Positions 1 to 10,911 of a stretch of DNA of 64,000 nt are shown here, in pieces. Position 1 is the stretch's first letter. Each line of letters opens with the position of its first letter. A program made the position numbers and the translations under genes. The notes below the pieces were generated by a model. It searched no databases, was not told where the DNA came from, and saw only the letters and a list, made by a program, of their open reading frames with translations. This DNA comes from Pasteurella canis. GTDB lineage: Bacteria; Pseudomonadota; Gammaproteobacteria; Enterobacterales; Pasteurellaceae. The stretch covers positions 1,800,001 to 1,864,000 of the forward strand of contig NZ_UGTV01000015.1 of assembly GCF_900454865.1 (NCBI RefSeq), given 5' to 3'.

Positions 1-854
1 AATGTTGCAATACGTTTAGCAGGATCAATCGCGGTTAACACGCGGTTATAATCTACATGGATATTTTTTTCAGCAAACAGCATTTTTAATTTTGCATCGA
101 CGATAGGTACACTGAATAATGTCTTATTGTGAGCGTTATAAAGCAGTTTAGATTTGTCGAGTGTGCCTCTTCTTTGTAAGTAATCACGAACAATAAAGGC
201 ATATTTTAACGGGGCACCAGCACATTTCATTTCTGTTGCAGGACGTAGGAAGACAGCGTCTCCCCCTTTATTTGCAAATTCATCTAATAATTGCCATGTT
301 TTATAGGCACTAGATGGACTGTGATAAACACTACCTAGACCATTTTTGCCAATAAGATTAACATCCATCCCTTCTATTGCGTCGTAATCTAGTTTTAGAC
401 CTGTTGCAACAAATAAATAATCGTAGGTGATTTTCTCGCCTGTTGAGGTTGTTAGACTGTTGCTATCTGGATCAAATTCATTCACTGACGCTTGAATCCA
501 TTTTACGTTTTCAGGCAAATAATCCGCTGTTTGAGAGACAACATAATTTTCAGGTTTGATTCCCCCTGCAACAAGGGTAAAACCTGGTTGGTAATAGTGT
601 GCGATACGAGAGTCAATTAAGGTAATTTTAGCCGTAGGATCAAGTCGAGCAGCTAGTCGAGAAGCAATCGTCAATCCCGCAGCACCCGCACCCGCTATAA
701 CGATATTGGCAGAAGAAGAAATTTTAGGCAAGTTTGCTTTTACACTGCTTGGTAATAGTAATCCAGTACCCCCAATTGCACTGAAGGTGCCCATTGCTAA
801 ACCTGAACGTATAAACTGACGTTTACTTTGATTAATCTGATCAAATTGACTCAT
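1..854 (-). CDS. Sulfide:quinone reductase / flavocytochrome c-like FAD oxidoreductase (partial, 3' end off window)
   Basis: The minus-strand frame is open from ATG 854 to the window edge, giving about 284 residues of the N-terminal part. A signal-like leader (SKRQFIRSGLAMG, a KR variant of the twin-arginine motif, then a hydrophobic stretch) precedes a dinucleotide-binding motif GAGAAGL near residue 55. A second motif (YDYLFVATG) and a Cys in EMKCAGAPLKYAF fit the sulfide:quinone reductase / FCSD family, which uses FAD and a redox Cys to oxidise sulfide or polysulfide. A good ribosome site (GGGAGA) lies 5 bases before the ATG. Substrate and electron acceptor cannot be told; a cytochrome partner may lie outside the window. 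The gene is divergent from gyrB. Confidence 0.75.
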   Translation of the reverse strand, partial: MSQFDQINQSKRQFIRSGLAMGTFSAIGGTGLLLPSSVKANLPKISSSANIVIAGAGAAGLTIASRLAARLDPTAKITLIDSRIAHYYQPGFTLVAGGIKPENYVVSQTADYLPENVKWIQASVNEFDPDSNSLTTSTGEKITYDYLFVATGLKLDYDAIEGMDVNLIGKNGLGSVYHSPSSAYKTWQLLDEFANKGGDAVFLRPATEMKCAGAPLKYAFIVRDYLQRRGTLDKSKLLYNAHNKTLFSVPIVDAKLKMLFAEKNIHVDYNRVLTAIDPAKRIAT

Positions 855-1100
855 TATTATCTCCCTTATATTTGGTTATTTTAATATTTTATTTTATAAA
901 TATTAAATATATCCAATATGAGAATTAAATCAATAGAAATGTGAATAAATTGTTTTAATTTTGTTAATTTTTATTTTTTAAATAATATTGAGCGAGAAAT
1001 ATTGAGTAGTTTTAGGGGGCGTTATTAAATGATTGATACATTAGTACCAAAATGGTCATAAAACCAACCGTAGTTATTTTTAGCCATTTCTTCAAATTTT

Positions 1101-1109
1101 TGCTATAAT
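1101..1109 (+). promoter_or_regulatory. Extended -10 promoter element of gyrB
   Basis: TGCTATAAT is a perfect -10 hexamer (1104-1109) with the TGN extension, 36 bases before the gyrB ATG. No good -35 hexamer is visible at 17 bases, as expected for an extended -10 promoter. The rest of the 855-1145 gap is A+T-rich and must also hold the promoter of the divergent oxidoreductase. Confidence 0.6.
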
Positions 1110-1133
1110 CACAGCAATTTTTTACCGTTTTAA

Positions 1134-3566
<2,433 letters not shown>

Positions 3567-3587
3567 AAAAATTTATTTCAATCTATT

Positions 3588-3629
3588 AAAGTGCGGTTAA
3601 AATAAATCCAATTTTAACCGCACTTTTTT
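3588..3629 (+). terminator. Terminator made of two inverted uptake signals
   Basis: AAAGTGCGGTTAAAAT and its inverted copy ATTTTAACCGCACTTT form a 16-bp stem around a short loop, followed by T residues. AAGTGCGGT is the Haemophilus-type DNA uptake signal. The hairpin sits 21 bases after the gyrB stop and just before the EamA gene. Confidence 0.85.
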
Positions 3630-3634
3630 ATATC

Positions 3635-4492
3635 ATGTTTTATCAAATTCTAGCTTTATGTATTTGGGCGAGTTCTCTCGTTGCGGGTAAATATGCATTT
3701 ACTATGCTTGATCCTGTACTCACTGTTCAAGTACGCTTAATTATTATTTCATTTCTTATTTTTCCGTTGTTTTTACGTCATTGGAAAAAAGTAGATAAAC
3801 ACTGGCGTAGTCAATTGTGGTGGCTTGGTTTTATTAATTACCCTGTAATTTTTTTATTACAATTTATTGGTTTGAAATATACCTCTGCAGCAAGTGCAGT
3901 GACAATTATTGGTTTGGAACCATTATTAATAGTTTTTATTGGACATTTCTTTTTTCAAGATAAAGCCTGTTGGTATCATTGGTTATTCGGTGTGATCGCT
4001 TTCTTAGGTGTTGCTATGTTAATTATTGGTGGTGGAGATACAGGTGAAATCAGCCTGTTAGGTTGTGGCTTAGTATTATTAGCTGGTATTTGTTTTTCTG
4101 CGAGTTTACGTTGGACTAAAAAGATGATTACACATATAACAGCACCTGCCTATACCGCAATTTCAGTTGTATTAGGTGCAATAACGTGTTTACCTTTTAC
4201 ACTGCTACTAACACAAGATTGGCAAATAAATTGGAATTGGCAAGGGATTGCTGGATTACTTTATCTTTCTATTTTCTTTAGCTGGATTGCTTATTGGTTA
4301 TGGAATAAAGGACTCAATGCTACTCATACTAATTTAACAGGATTATTAACCGCACTTGAACCTATTTTTGGTGTCTTTTTAGCAATTATATTACTAGGTG
4401 AATCGATTTCATTATTATCTTGGTTTGGCATTGTTGTTATTATTAGTGCAACATTAATAGCCAGTCTTATGCCTAAACTAAGTAAAAAATAA
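3635..4492 (+). CDS. EamA / drug-metabolite transporter family permease
   Basis: The 285-residue protein is almost entirely hydrophobic, with about ten predicted membrane segments arranged as two EamA repeats. The second half contains the typical TGLLTALEPIFGVFLAIILLGE-type stretch, and the matching segment of the first half is VTIIGLEPLLIVFIGHFFF. This is the inner-membrane DMT fold used for export of metabolites, amino acids or drugs. The substrate cannot be predicted. There is no clear ribosome site in front of ATG 3635, which lies directly after the gyrB terminator, so a start a few codons inside is possible. Confidence 0.8.
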   Translation: MFYQILALCIWASSLVAGKYAFTMLDPVLTVQVRLIIISFLIFPLFLRHWKKVDKHWRSQLWWLGFINYPVIFLLQFIGLKYTSAASAVTIIGLEPLLIVFIGHFFFQDKACWYHWLFGVIAFLGVAMLIIGGGDTGEISLLGCGLVLLAGICFSASLRWTKKMITHITAPAYTAISVVLGAITCLPFTLLLTQDWQINWNWQGIAGLLYLSIFFSWIAYWLWNKGLNATHTNLTGLLTALEPIFGVFLAIILLGESISLLSWFGIVVIISATLIASLMPKLSKK

Positions 4493-4560
4493 TTCTATTT
4501 TTTATTGCTTAAATAGTCAGTAAGTTTGAGTAAGCTTGCTGGCTTGTTTTTTTTATTTTT

Positions 4561-4590
4561 AATAAAAGCAATTCTCATTTGTGTTAGAAT
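4561..4590 (+). promoter_or_regulatory. Probable promoter, weakly Fur-like sequence, before the CydDC-like pair
   Basis: TGTTAGAAT (4582-4590) resembles an extended -10 element 45 bases before the ATG of the ABC gene. Just upstream, GCAATTCTCATTTG (4568-4581) resembles one arm of known Fur boxes. The full 19-base match is poor, so iron control is only a possibility. Confidence 0.3.
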
Positions 4591-4635
4591 AATGCGCTTT
4601 GATTTGAACTAAGATTTTTTAAGGACAAATATTTT

Positions 4636-6399
4636 ATGATGATCGATAAACGATTGATAAATACAGTGTCTGATAGCAAAAAATGGGTCGCCAAAACAGT
4701 GTTATGGAGCTGGGTTGCACTAGTAGCGAGCATAGTAAGTGTGGTCATTTTTGCGCTGTGTTTAGAACAAGCCTTTGAGCAAACATTAACACTTGGCACA
4801 TTGTTTAGCTATGCAATTAACTTAGTTGTTGCCCTTGCAGTACGGGCTTTTGCAGGCAAGATGTCAGTAAAAGCCTCTTATCAAGCCAGTACCAACGTTA
4901 AACATGAATTGCGCACGCTTATTTTCCAAAAATTAGCTGCAATGCCGTTAAATCAAGTCAACCAACAATCTACCTCATCAATTATCCAAGTGGCATCAGA
5001 AGGGGTCGAACAGCTAGAAATCTATTTTGGTCGCTATTTACCACAACTGTTTTACAGCCTGCTAGCACCATTAACCTTATTTATTTTCCTTGTTTGGTTT
5101 AATGCGCCAACTGCGTTAATTTTATTAGTTTGTGTGCCCTTAATTCCGATGTCGATTATTGCAGTGAATAAAATTGCAAAACGTTTACTGCATAAGTATT
5201 GGTCTATTTATGTGGGATTGGGCAGCAGCTTCTTAGATAATTTACAAGGGTTGATTACCTTAAAAATCTATCAAGATGACGGCTACAAAGCGAAACAAAT
5301 GGATATTGAGGCGGAAAAATTCCGTACTATTACAATGAAAGTACTCACCATGCAGCTCAACTCCGTATCCTTGATGGACTTGTTGGCTTACGGTGGTGCA
5401 GCAATCGGTATTTTGACCGCACTTCTACAATTCCAATCAGATAATTTAGGCATTTTCGGTGTGATTTTATTTATCTTATTGGCTTCAGAGTTCTTTATTC
5501 CATTGCGTTTGCTTGGCTCGTTCTTCCATGTGGCAATGAACGGCAAAGCTGCCTCAGACAAAATTTTCACATTATTAGATACACCAGTAGAAACCAACGA
5601 AAGTGAGGTGGCTTTTAAAGCAGAAAACCAAGTTCAGGTGGATATCCAAAATTTACACTTTGCCTATAACGCTGAAAAACAAGCGATTAATGGTTTAGAT
5701 TTGACGATTCAACCAAAACAATTAACCGTTTTTGTGGGTAAAAGTGGCTGCGGTAAATCCACTTTAGTGTCCTTATTAATGGGCTTCCAGAAAGCACAAC
5801 AAGGCAAGATTTTATTCAATCAGCAAGAAATTCAAGATCTTGATCGCCACTCGTTCTATCATCACGTGTCATTAGTCAGTCACAGCTCTTATGTGTTCAA
5901 AGGCACCTTGCGTGAAAATATGTTAATGGCGAACCTAAACGCCACAGATGAACAAATTTACGATGTGTTAGAACAAGTTAACCTTGCCAACTTTGTACGT
6001 GAAAATGGCGGTTTAGATATGGCATTGTTAAGCCGTGGCAGTAACTTATCTGGCGGACAAATTCAACGTTTAGCCCTTGCACGTGCCTTATTACATAATG
6101 CAAGTTTCTACATTTTCGATGAAGCCACCAGCAACATTGATGTGGAAAGTGAAGAAATTATTTTGAATTTCATTCAACGTTTAAAAGCAGAAAAAACTAT
6201 TGTGATGATTTCCCACCGTTTAGCAAATGCCGTCAAAGCGGATCAAATTTATGTATTACAACAAGGAGTATTAGCAGAGCAAGGCAACCACGAAAGTTTA
6301 ATGGCGACAAATGGCATTTATGCGGAAATGTTCAATCAACAACGCAACTTAGAGAATATCCGCGAAAATACTCGCAACGGAGGGCAACAATATGCGTAA
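4636..6399 (+). CDS. CydD-like ABC exporter subunit (membrane domain fused to ATPase)
   Basis: The 587-residue half-transporter has a six-segment exporter membrane domain (about residues 20-310) followed by an ATP-binding domain. The latter has Walker A GKSGCGKST near 367, signature LSGGQIQRLALARAL near 471, Walker B FYIFDEATS and H-loop MISHRL. It overlaps the next gene by 8 bases and the two are the same length, as in the CydDC heterodimer that exports glutathione/cysteine and supports cytochrome bd and haem assembly. No cydAB genes are adjacent, so this may be a CydDC paralogue with another substrate. The ribosome site AAGGA lies 10 bases upstream. Confidence 0.75.
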   Translation: MMIDKRLINTVSDSKKWVAKTVLWSWVALVASIVSVVIFALCLEQAFEQTLTLGTLFSYAINLVVALAVRAFAGKMSVKASYQASTNVKHELRTLIFQKLAAMPLNQVNQQSTSSIIQVASEGVEQLEIYFGRYLPQLFYSLLAPLTLFIFLVWFNAPTALILLVCVPLIPMSIIAVNKIAKRLLHKYWSIYVGLGSSFLDNLQGLITLKIYQDDGYKAKQMDIEAEKFRTITMKVLTMQLNSVSLMDLLAYGGAAIGILTALLQFQSDNLGIFGVILFILLASEFFIPLRLLGSFFHVAMNGKAASDKIFTLLDTPVETNESEVAFKAENQVQVDIQNLHFAYNAEKQAINGLDLTIQPKQLTVFVGKSGCGKSTLVSLLMGFQKAQQGKILFNQQEIQDLDRHSFYHHVSLVSHSSYVFKGTLRENMLMANLNATDEQIYDVLEQVNLANFVRENGGLDMALLSRGSNLSGGQIQRLALARALLHNASFYIFDEATSNIDVESEEIILNFIQRLKAEKTIVMISHRLANAVKADQIYVLQQGVLAEQGNHESLMATNGIYAEMFNQQRNLENIRENTRNGGQQYA

Positions 6400-8050
6400 A
6401 AATGGTTTTGCCATTATGTGGCAATTATTGAAGTTAGTGACACCATTAGCCCATATTATGAGCTTCACCATTATTATGGGAGTACTTGGTTTTTTAGCTG
6501 CTATCTTCATTATGGTGCTTGGTGCGATGGGCTTATCTAACTTATTGGATTTCCCAACTCATCTCAGTTTTTCGCAAATTTTGACCGCACTTATCGTCTT
6601 AGCGGTAGCACGCGGCATCTTACGCTACCTTGAACAAATGTCAGGGCATTACATTGCGTTCAAATTGTTAGCCTTATTACGTGATAAAGTGTTCACTGCC
6701 TTGCGTAAACTAGCATTTGTGAAATTACAGGGTAAGCAATCAGGGCAATTATTATCATTAGTGACCAATGACATTGAATTGTTAGAAGTGTTCTATGCAC
6801 ACACTATCGCCCCAATTATGATTGCATTCTTAACCTCAAGCTTTTTATTGGCAGTGTTTACGCACATTTCTTTGTGGTTTACGCTAATTGCATTTTTAGC
6901 CTATATCACCATTGGTTTAATTCTACCAATTATCACGACAAAAATGGCCCGTGAAGACGGGCGTATTTACCGTGAGCTCGTAGGTGAAATGAACGATTAT
7001 TTTCTCGATAGCATTCGTGGAATGAAAGAATTGCAACTGTTTGGTAATGAAAAAGAGCGTTTGGCTGGCATTCACCAACGTAGTGAAAAAATCGACCAAG
7101 CCTTTTTAAAAATCAAACAACAAGAAGGTAAAGTGCGTTCTTATACAGAAATTGCGGTTTCTGCTTTCAATATCCTGATTTTAATCGCTGGCGTAGTGCT
7201 ATATTTGAATCAACAAATCAACTTTGCAGGTTTATTAATCGCAGTGATTCTATTGATGTCCAGCTATGGGCCTGTGATTGCGTTAAGTAATTTGTCTAAT
7301 AACTTATTGCAAACCCTAGCCAGTGGTGAGCGTGTACTGGGTTTATTAGCCGAAGAACCGCACTTAAAAGACGTGGTGAAAGGCGTTGATTTAACCGATG
7401 CGAACCAACTTGATGTTGAACATTTAAGTTTTGCTTATGATAACGAACAAATCCTTTCAAATGTGAATTTACGTTTAACTAAAGGCGAAATTTTAGGCAT
7501 TCACGGACGTAGTGGCAGTGGCAAAAGTACTTTATTGAAATTGATTATGCGTTTTTACGATCCACAATCAGGGACAATCCGCATCAATGGCAAAGATTTA
7601 AAAGAAATTAATACCCTCAGCTTGCGTGATAATATCGCTTACATCACCCAACAAACCTATATTTTCAATGAAACTATCTATGAAAATATTTTGATGGCAG
7701 ATCGCCGTGCAAGCAAAGAACAAGTAATTGAGGCAGCGAAAAAAGCTTCGATTCACGACTTTATTATGAGCTTACCAGAAGGTTATGACACTAAAGTCAC
7801 CGAGCTAGGCAGTAACTTATCGGACGGTGAAAAACAACGTATCGGCATTGCTCGTGCGTTCTTGCACAATGCGCCAATTATCTTACTGGATGAGCCAACC
7901 AGTAACTTAGACAGCTTAAACGAAGCGATTATTTTGCAGTCATTACTCAATGTGAAATCGGAAAAACTAATTGTATTAGTCAGCCACCGCGCTTCAACAA
8001 TGGCAATCTGCGATCAAGTGATTCATATTGAGAACGGACGAATGTCGTAA
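6392..8050 (+). CDS. CydC-like ABC exporter subunit (membrane domain fused to ATPase)
   Basis: The 552-residue partner of the upstream gene has the same layout: six membrane segments, then an ATP-binding domain with Walker A GRSGSGKST near residue 371, Walker B IILLDEPTS and H-loop LVSHR. Its signature motif is LSDGEKQR (near 476) instead of LSGGQ, so one of the two composite ATP sites of the heterodimer is probably degenerate. The start lies within the end of the previous gene behind a clear GGAGGG site, indicating coupled translation. It ends at an uptake-signal terminator. Exported substrate unknown. Confidence 0.75.
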   Translation: MRKNGFAIMWQLLKLVTPLAHIMSFTIIMGVLGFLAAIFIMVLGAMGLSNLLDFPTHLSFSQILTALIVLAVARGILRYLEQMSGHYIAFKLLALLRDKVFTALRKLAFVKLQGKQSGQLLSLVTNDIELLEVFYAHTIAPIMIAFLTSSFLLAVFTHISLWFTLIAFLAYITIGLILPIITTKMAREDGRIYRELVGEMNDYFLDSIRGMKELQLFGNEKERLAGIHQRSEKIDQAFLKIKQQEGKVRSYTEIAVSAFNILILIAGVVLYLNQQINFAGLLIAVILLMSSYGPVIALSNLSNNLLQTLASGERVLGLLAEEPHLKDVVKGVDLTDANQLDVEHLSFAYDNEQILSNVNLRLTKGEILGIHGRSGSGKSTLLKLIMRFYDPQSGTIRINGKDLKEINTLSLRDNIAYITQQTYIFNETIYENILMADRRASKEQVIEAAKKASIHDFIMSLPEGYDTKVTELGSNLSDGEKQRIGIARAFLHNAPIILLDEPTSNLDSLNEAIILQSLLNVKSEKLIVLVSHRASTMAICDQVIHIENGRMS

Positions 8051-8086
8051 GCTCACGCTATTCTTTACTCTCAATCCCTTAACATT

Positions 8087-8134
8087 AAGTGCGGTCTGTT
8101 TTTTCAAAATTTCTAAAAAATCGACCGCACTTTT
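8087..8134 (+). terminator. Terminator made of inverted uptake signals
   Basis: AAGTGCGGTC (8087-8096) and GACCGCACTT (8123-8132) are inverted uptake signals able to pair, followed by TTTTCTTTTTC. They close the two-gene ABC operon. Confidence 0.75.
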
Positions 8135-8226
8135 CTTTTTCTTAAATTACAAATAATCTAGCGAAATTTTCATCAATTCCAGTTATAGTAGAAAGTGCCT
8201 GTTTAACTACAAACTAAGGAGAAATG

Positions 8227-8724
8227 ATGAAAGTCACCAGTTCAGCCATTAAAAATGGGGCATTTGAAGACAAATTCGGTAAGCGAGGTAGTCAATTTAG
8301 CCCAAATGGTATGCCAACTTATTCTATTCCTTTTGAAATTAGTGATGTTCCTAAAGGGACGCAATCTTTTGCAGTCGTGTTAGAAGATAAAGATGCGATT
8401 ACGGCGAGTGGTTTCGTTTGGATTCATTGGTTAATCGCTAATTTAGAGCGCACTTCTGTGCAAGAAAATGAAAGTTTAACTGCGACTGATTATGTGCAAG
8501 GGGCGAACTCGTGGGCAAGCGTGTTAGGCAAATTTGATATTGCTGAAGCCTCTGTTTATGGTGGAATGGCACCGCCAAATTGTCAACATCGCTATGAATT
8601 GATTGTGTATGCTTTGGATTGCACATTAGATCTGGAAGCAGGATTCCGCTTTAATGATCTTCATTTTGCAATGCAGGGGCATATTTTGGATCAAGCCGTT
8701 GTGATGGGGACTTATGATGTTTAG
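8227..8724 (+). CDS. YbhB/YbcL-type phosphatidylethanolamine-binding-like protein (PEBP family)
   Basis: This is a 165-residue cytosolic protein of the Raf-kinase-inhibitor-like (PEBP) family. The first signature is the VVLEDKDA segment and the second is GGMAPPNCQHRYELIVYALD; together these build the family's anion-binding pocket. Bacterial members have no firmly established substrate. Two ATG codons stand side by side; AAGGAG (8216-8221) is only 2 bases from 8224 but 5 bases from 8227, so 8227 is the better start. The gene stands alone between an ABC operon and the small-gene array. Confidence 0.8.
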   Translation: MKVTSSAIKNGAFEDKFGKRGSQFSPNGMPTYSIPFEISDVPKGTQSFAVVLEDKDAITASGFVWIHWLIANLERTSVQENESLTATDYVQGANSWASVLGKFDIAEASVYGGMAPPNCQHRYELIVYALDCTLDLEAGFRFNDLHFAMQGHILDQAVVMGTYDV

Positions 8725-8776
8725 CTAATAGATTTTATTGCAAATATTTCAAGTATATTCTTTTTTATTTTTGTAT

Positions 8777-8811
8777 AAAGTACGGTGTGTTTTGACTAAA
8801 TTTGAACATAC
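8777..8811. repeat. Left 35-base direct repeat flanking the small-gene array
   Basis: This 35-base sequence recurs at 11285-11319 with two mismatches (33/35), in the same orientation, just outside the first and last genes of the array. It begins with a degenerate uptake signal (AAGTACGGT) and ends CTAAATTTGAACATAC. Recombination between the two copies would delete the entire array. Confidence 0.75.
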
Positions 8812-8861
8812 TTGTTTGATTAAACAGCAAAGATCAATATTCCTGTGATTGTAGGTGATAT

Positions 8862-9227
8862 ATGTTAGAAAAAATGTCAGAAGCGCAATATAAAAGAATT
8901 GTTGAAAACAATAGGGGACTTACATTAATTGGTATGTTTTCCAGTTTTCAAGTGTGTTTCGGCGATATACAAGATAAACCCGAAATCAAAGAAATGTTTT
9001 TAGAATTGATGGCAGATTTAATGAAAACAGGGGAACTCAAGTTAGCGACTCAAGGCAAATTCCTCGAAGGGTCGATTGAAGAACAGATTGATGTATTTCG
9101 CCAAGCTTGGCCAGATCATTATGATGAAAATGAATTAGAATATGATATTGATAATACATGGTGGATTACTTATGCCCCAGCAGGTGCAGTGTGGATTTGC
9201 GAAGATGGTTATGAAGAATGGACTTAG
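8862..9227 (+). CDS. Array gene A1: small acidic protein, probable DUF596-like, possible immunity protein
   Basis: A 121-residue acidic cytosolic protein with no signal peptide or membrane segment. From memory it resembles the DUF596 family of Pasteurellaceae, whose function is unknown; I could not check this. The N-terminal half (MLEKMSEAQYKRIVE) is of the A type shared with the genes at 9313 and 10912. The C-terminal half, from GKFLEGSIEEQIDVFRQ on, is shared by all five array members. Small, tandem, recombining genes of this size and charge are often immunity proteins for secreted or contact-dependent toxins. No intact toxin gene is next to it, so that role is inference. Confidence 0.75.
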   Translation: MLEKMSEAQYKRIVENNRGLTLIGMFSSFQVCFGDIQDKPEIKEMFLELMADLMKTGELKLATQGKFLEGSIEEQIDVFRQAWPDHYDENELEYDIDNTWWITYAPAGAVWICEDGYEEWT

Positions 9228-9312
9228 CGAGATAAAAGTGCTAGATGATAGTGTTAAATTATGGAGAATGAATAAATTTGAACTGAAATTTCAATAAAGT
9301 AAGGAGGTGAAC

Positions 9313-9678
9313 ATGTTAGAGAAAATGTCAGAAGCGCAATATAAAAGAATTGTTGAAGAGAATCGGGGACTTGTTTTAGATGGTTTATTTGCTAATTTTC
9401 AAGAGTGTTATGGTGATATACGAGATAAACCCGAAATCAAAGAAATGTTTTTAGAATTGATGGCAGATTTAATGAAAACAGGGGAACTCAAGTTAGCGAC
9501 TCAAGGCAAATTCCTCGAAGGGTCGATTGAAGAACAGATTGATGTATTTCGTCAAGCTTGGCCAGATCATTATGATGAAAATGAAATGGAATATGATATT
9601 GATAATACATGGTGGATTACTTATGCCCCAGCAGGTGCAGTGTGGATTTGGGAAGATGGTTATGAAGATTGGACCTAA
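9313..9678 (+). CDS. Array gene A2: small acidic DUF596-like protein
   Basis: The 121-residue A-type member has the same N-terminal start as A1 and the shared C-terminal half. It ends WIWEDGYEDWT, whereas A1 ends WICEDGYEEWT. The frame is also open from a GTG at 9307, but that GTG is part of the ribosome site AAGGAGGTGA (9301-9310). ATG 9313 is the true start and restores the same N-terminus as A1. The 85-base spacer before it is identical to the one before A3. Confidence 0.75.
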   Translation: MLEKMSEAQYKRIVEENRGLVLDGLFANFQECYGDIRDKPEIKEMFLELMADLMKTGELKLATQGKFLEGSIEEQIDVFRQAWPDHYDENEMEYDIDNTWWITYAPAGAVWIWEDGYEDWT

Positions 9679-9786
9679 CTAGATAAAAGTGCGGTGTGTT
9701 TTGAAAAAGTTTTACGCTTTGAGGAATTGACTGTTTTTTGTATAAGATGAGGTTATATCGTCGATTGAGTTTGCGCTGGTGTTTAC

Positions 9787-9909
9787 ATGAACGAATATGT
9801 TTCTCATTTTGTTGCTAACGCGTTCGTCAGAGAAGAACGCTATCCAAGGGGGGAAATCAATAGAGTTAAAGTTTCAATAACCATAGTGGAGAAGGAATAT
9901 GAATCCTAA
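9787..9909 (+). other. Small open frame (40 codons) overlapping the start of B1
   Basis: ATG 9787 opens a 40-residue frame (begins MNEYVSHFVANAF, ends ITIVEKEYES) whose stop overlaps the ATG of B1 by 11 bases. The ribosome site is weak. The overlap is like that of toxin C-termini with their immunity genes, so it may be the relic 3' end of a lost toxin cassette. It is duplicated exactly at 10361-10483. Translation is not proven. Confidence 0.3.
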
Positions 9910-10252
9910 TATGAAAAAGAAAATATTGGAAAAATCTAAAGGATTACCTCTTTTCGCATTATTAGCGGAATTTGAAGATTATTTTGGTTCAGTAAAAGAT
10001 TCAGATGAAACAAAAGAATTATTTCTTTCTTTTATTGCAGAATTAATGCATGACGGCGAATTGAAATTTGCAATACAAGGCAAATTCCTCGAAGGGTCGA
10101 TTGAAGAACAGATTGATGTATTTCGCCAAGCCTGGCCAGATCATTATGATGATAAGGAATTGGAATATGATATTGATAATACATGGTGGATTACTTATGC
10201 CCCAGCAGGTGCAGTGTGGATTTGGGAAGATGGTTATGAAGATTGGACCTAA
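9899..10252 (+). CDS. Array gene B1: small acidic DUF596-like protein, B-type N-terminus
   Basis: This 117-residue member has a different N-terminal half (MNPNMKKKILEKSKGLPLFA) joined at about residue 60 to the C-terminal half common to the array. The join (QGKFLEGSIEEQ) marks a recombination point at nucleotide level. Its C-terminus (DDKELEYD, then WIWEDGYEDWT) differs slightly from that of B2. The ribosome site GGAGAAGGA lies just upstream, inside the 220-base duplicated spacer. Confidence 0.7.
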   Translation: MNPNMKKKILEKSKGLPLFALLAEFEDYFGSVKDSDETKELFLSFIAELMHDGELKFAIQGKFLEGSIEEQIDVFRQAWPDHYDDKELEYDIDNTWWITYAPAGAVWIWEDGYEDWT

Positions 10253-10360
10253 CTAGATAAAAGTGCGGTGTGTTTTGAAAAAGTTTTACGCTTTGAGGAA
10301 TTGACTGTTTTTTGTATAAGATGAGGTTATATCGTCGATTGAGTTTGCGCTGGTGTTTAC

Positions 10361-10483
10361 ATGAACGAATATGTTTCTCATTTTGTTGCTAACGCGTTCG
10401 TCAGAGAAGAACGCTATCCAAGGGGGGAAATCAATAGAGTTAAAGTTTCAATAACCATAGTGGAGAAGGAATATGAATCCTAA
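10361..10483 (+). other. Second copy of the 40-codon open frame, overlapping B2
   Basis: This is the exact duplicate of the 9787-9909 frame, carried along by the 574-base tandem duplication and overlapping the B2 start in the same way. Status as a gene is doubtful; a relic toxin end is one reading. Confidence 0.25.
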
Positions 10484-10826
10484 TATGAAAAAGAAAATAT
10501 TGGAAAAATCTAAAGGATTACCTCTTTTCGCATTATTAGCGGAATTTGAAGATTATTTTGGTTCAGTAAAAGATTCAGATGAAACAAAAGAATTATTTCT
10601 TTCTTTTATTGCAGAATTAATGCATGACGGCGAATTGAAATTTGCAATACAAGGCAAATTCCTCGAAGGGTCGATTGAAGAACAGATTGATGTATTTCGC
10701 CAAGCTTGGCCAGATCATTATGATGAAAATGAAATGGAATATGATATTGATAATACATGGTGGATTACTTATGCCCCAGCAGGTGCAGTGTGGATTTGCG
10801 AAGATGGTTATGAAGAATGGACTTAG
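10473..10826 (+). CDS. Array gene B2: small acidic DUF596-like protein, B-type N-terminus
   Basis: The 117-residue protein is identical to B1 over the N-terminal half, but its C-terminal end (DENEMEYD, then WICEDGYEEWT) is a mixture: DENEMEYD is shared with A2 and A3, and the WICEDGYEEWT ending with A1 and A3. The downstream spacer is the 85-base type also found after A1. This patchwork shows gene conversion within the array. Role as for A1. Confidence 0.7.
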   Translation: MNPNMKKKILEKSKGLPLFALLAEFEDYFGSVKDSDETKELFLSFIAELMHDGELKFAIQGKFLEGSIEEQIDVFRQAWPDHYDENEMEYDIDNTWWITYAPAGAVWICEDGYEEWT

Positions 10827-10911
10827 CGAGATAAAAGTGCTAGATGATAGTGTTAAATTATGGAGAATGAATAAATTTGAACTGAAATTTCAATAAAGTA
10901 AGGAGGTGAAC

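Larger units (their letters stand above)
9591..10704. repeat. Tandem duplication, unit 574 bases
   Basis: The stretch from the end of A2 through the 220-base spacer and most of B1 is repeated 574 bases downstream as the end of B1, an identical 220-base spacer and most of B2. Weaker similarity with the same offset begins at 9502. A single unequal crossover between C-terminal coding halves would create this arrangement. Confidence 0.85.

Noticed and set aside
4561-4585. Confident Fur box before the CydDC-like genes
   Set aside because: Only one arm resembles the consensus; kept as a low-confidence note.
9307-9312. GTG start adding two residues to array gene A2 (and likewise 10906 for A3)
   Set aside because: The GTG is part of the ribosome site AAGGAGGTGA; the ATG six bases on gives the same N-terminus as A1.
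10068-10896. Plus-strand frames of 62 and 84 codons inside the array
   Set aside because: They are shifted readings of the shared C-terminal coding half, repeated only because the DNA is repeated.
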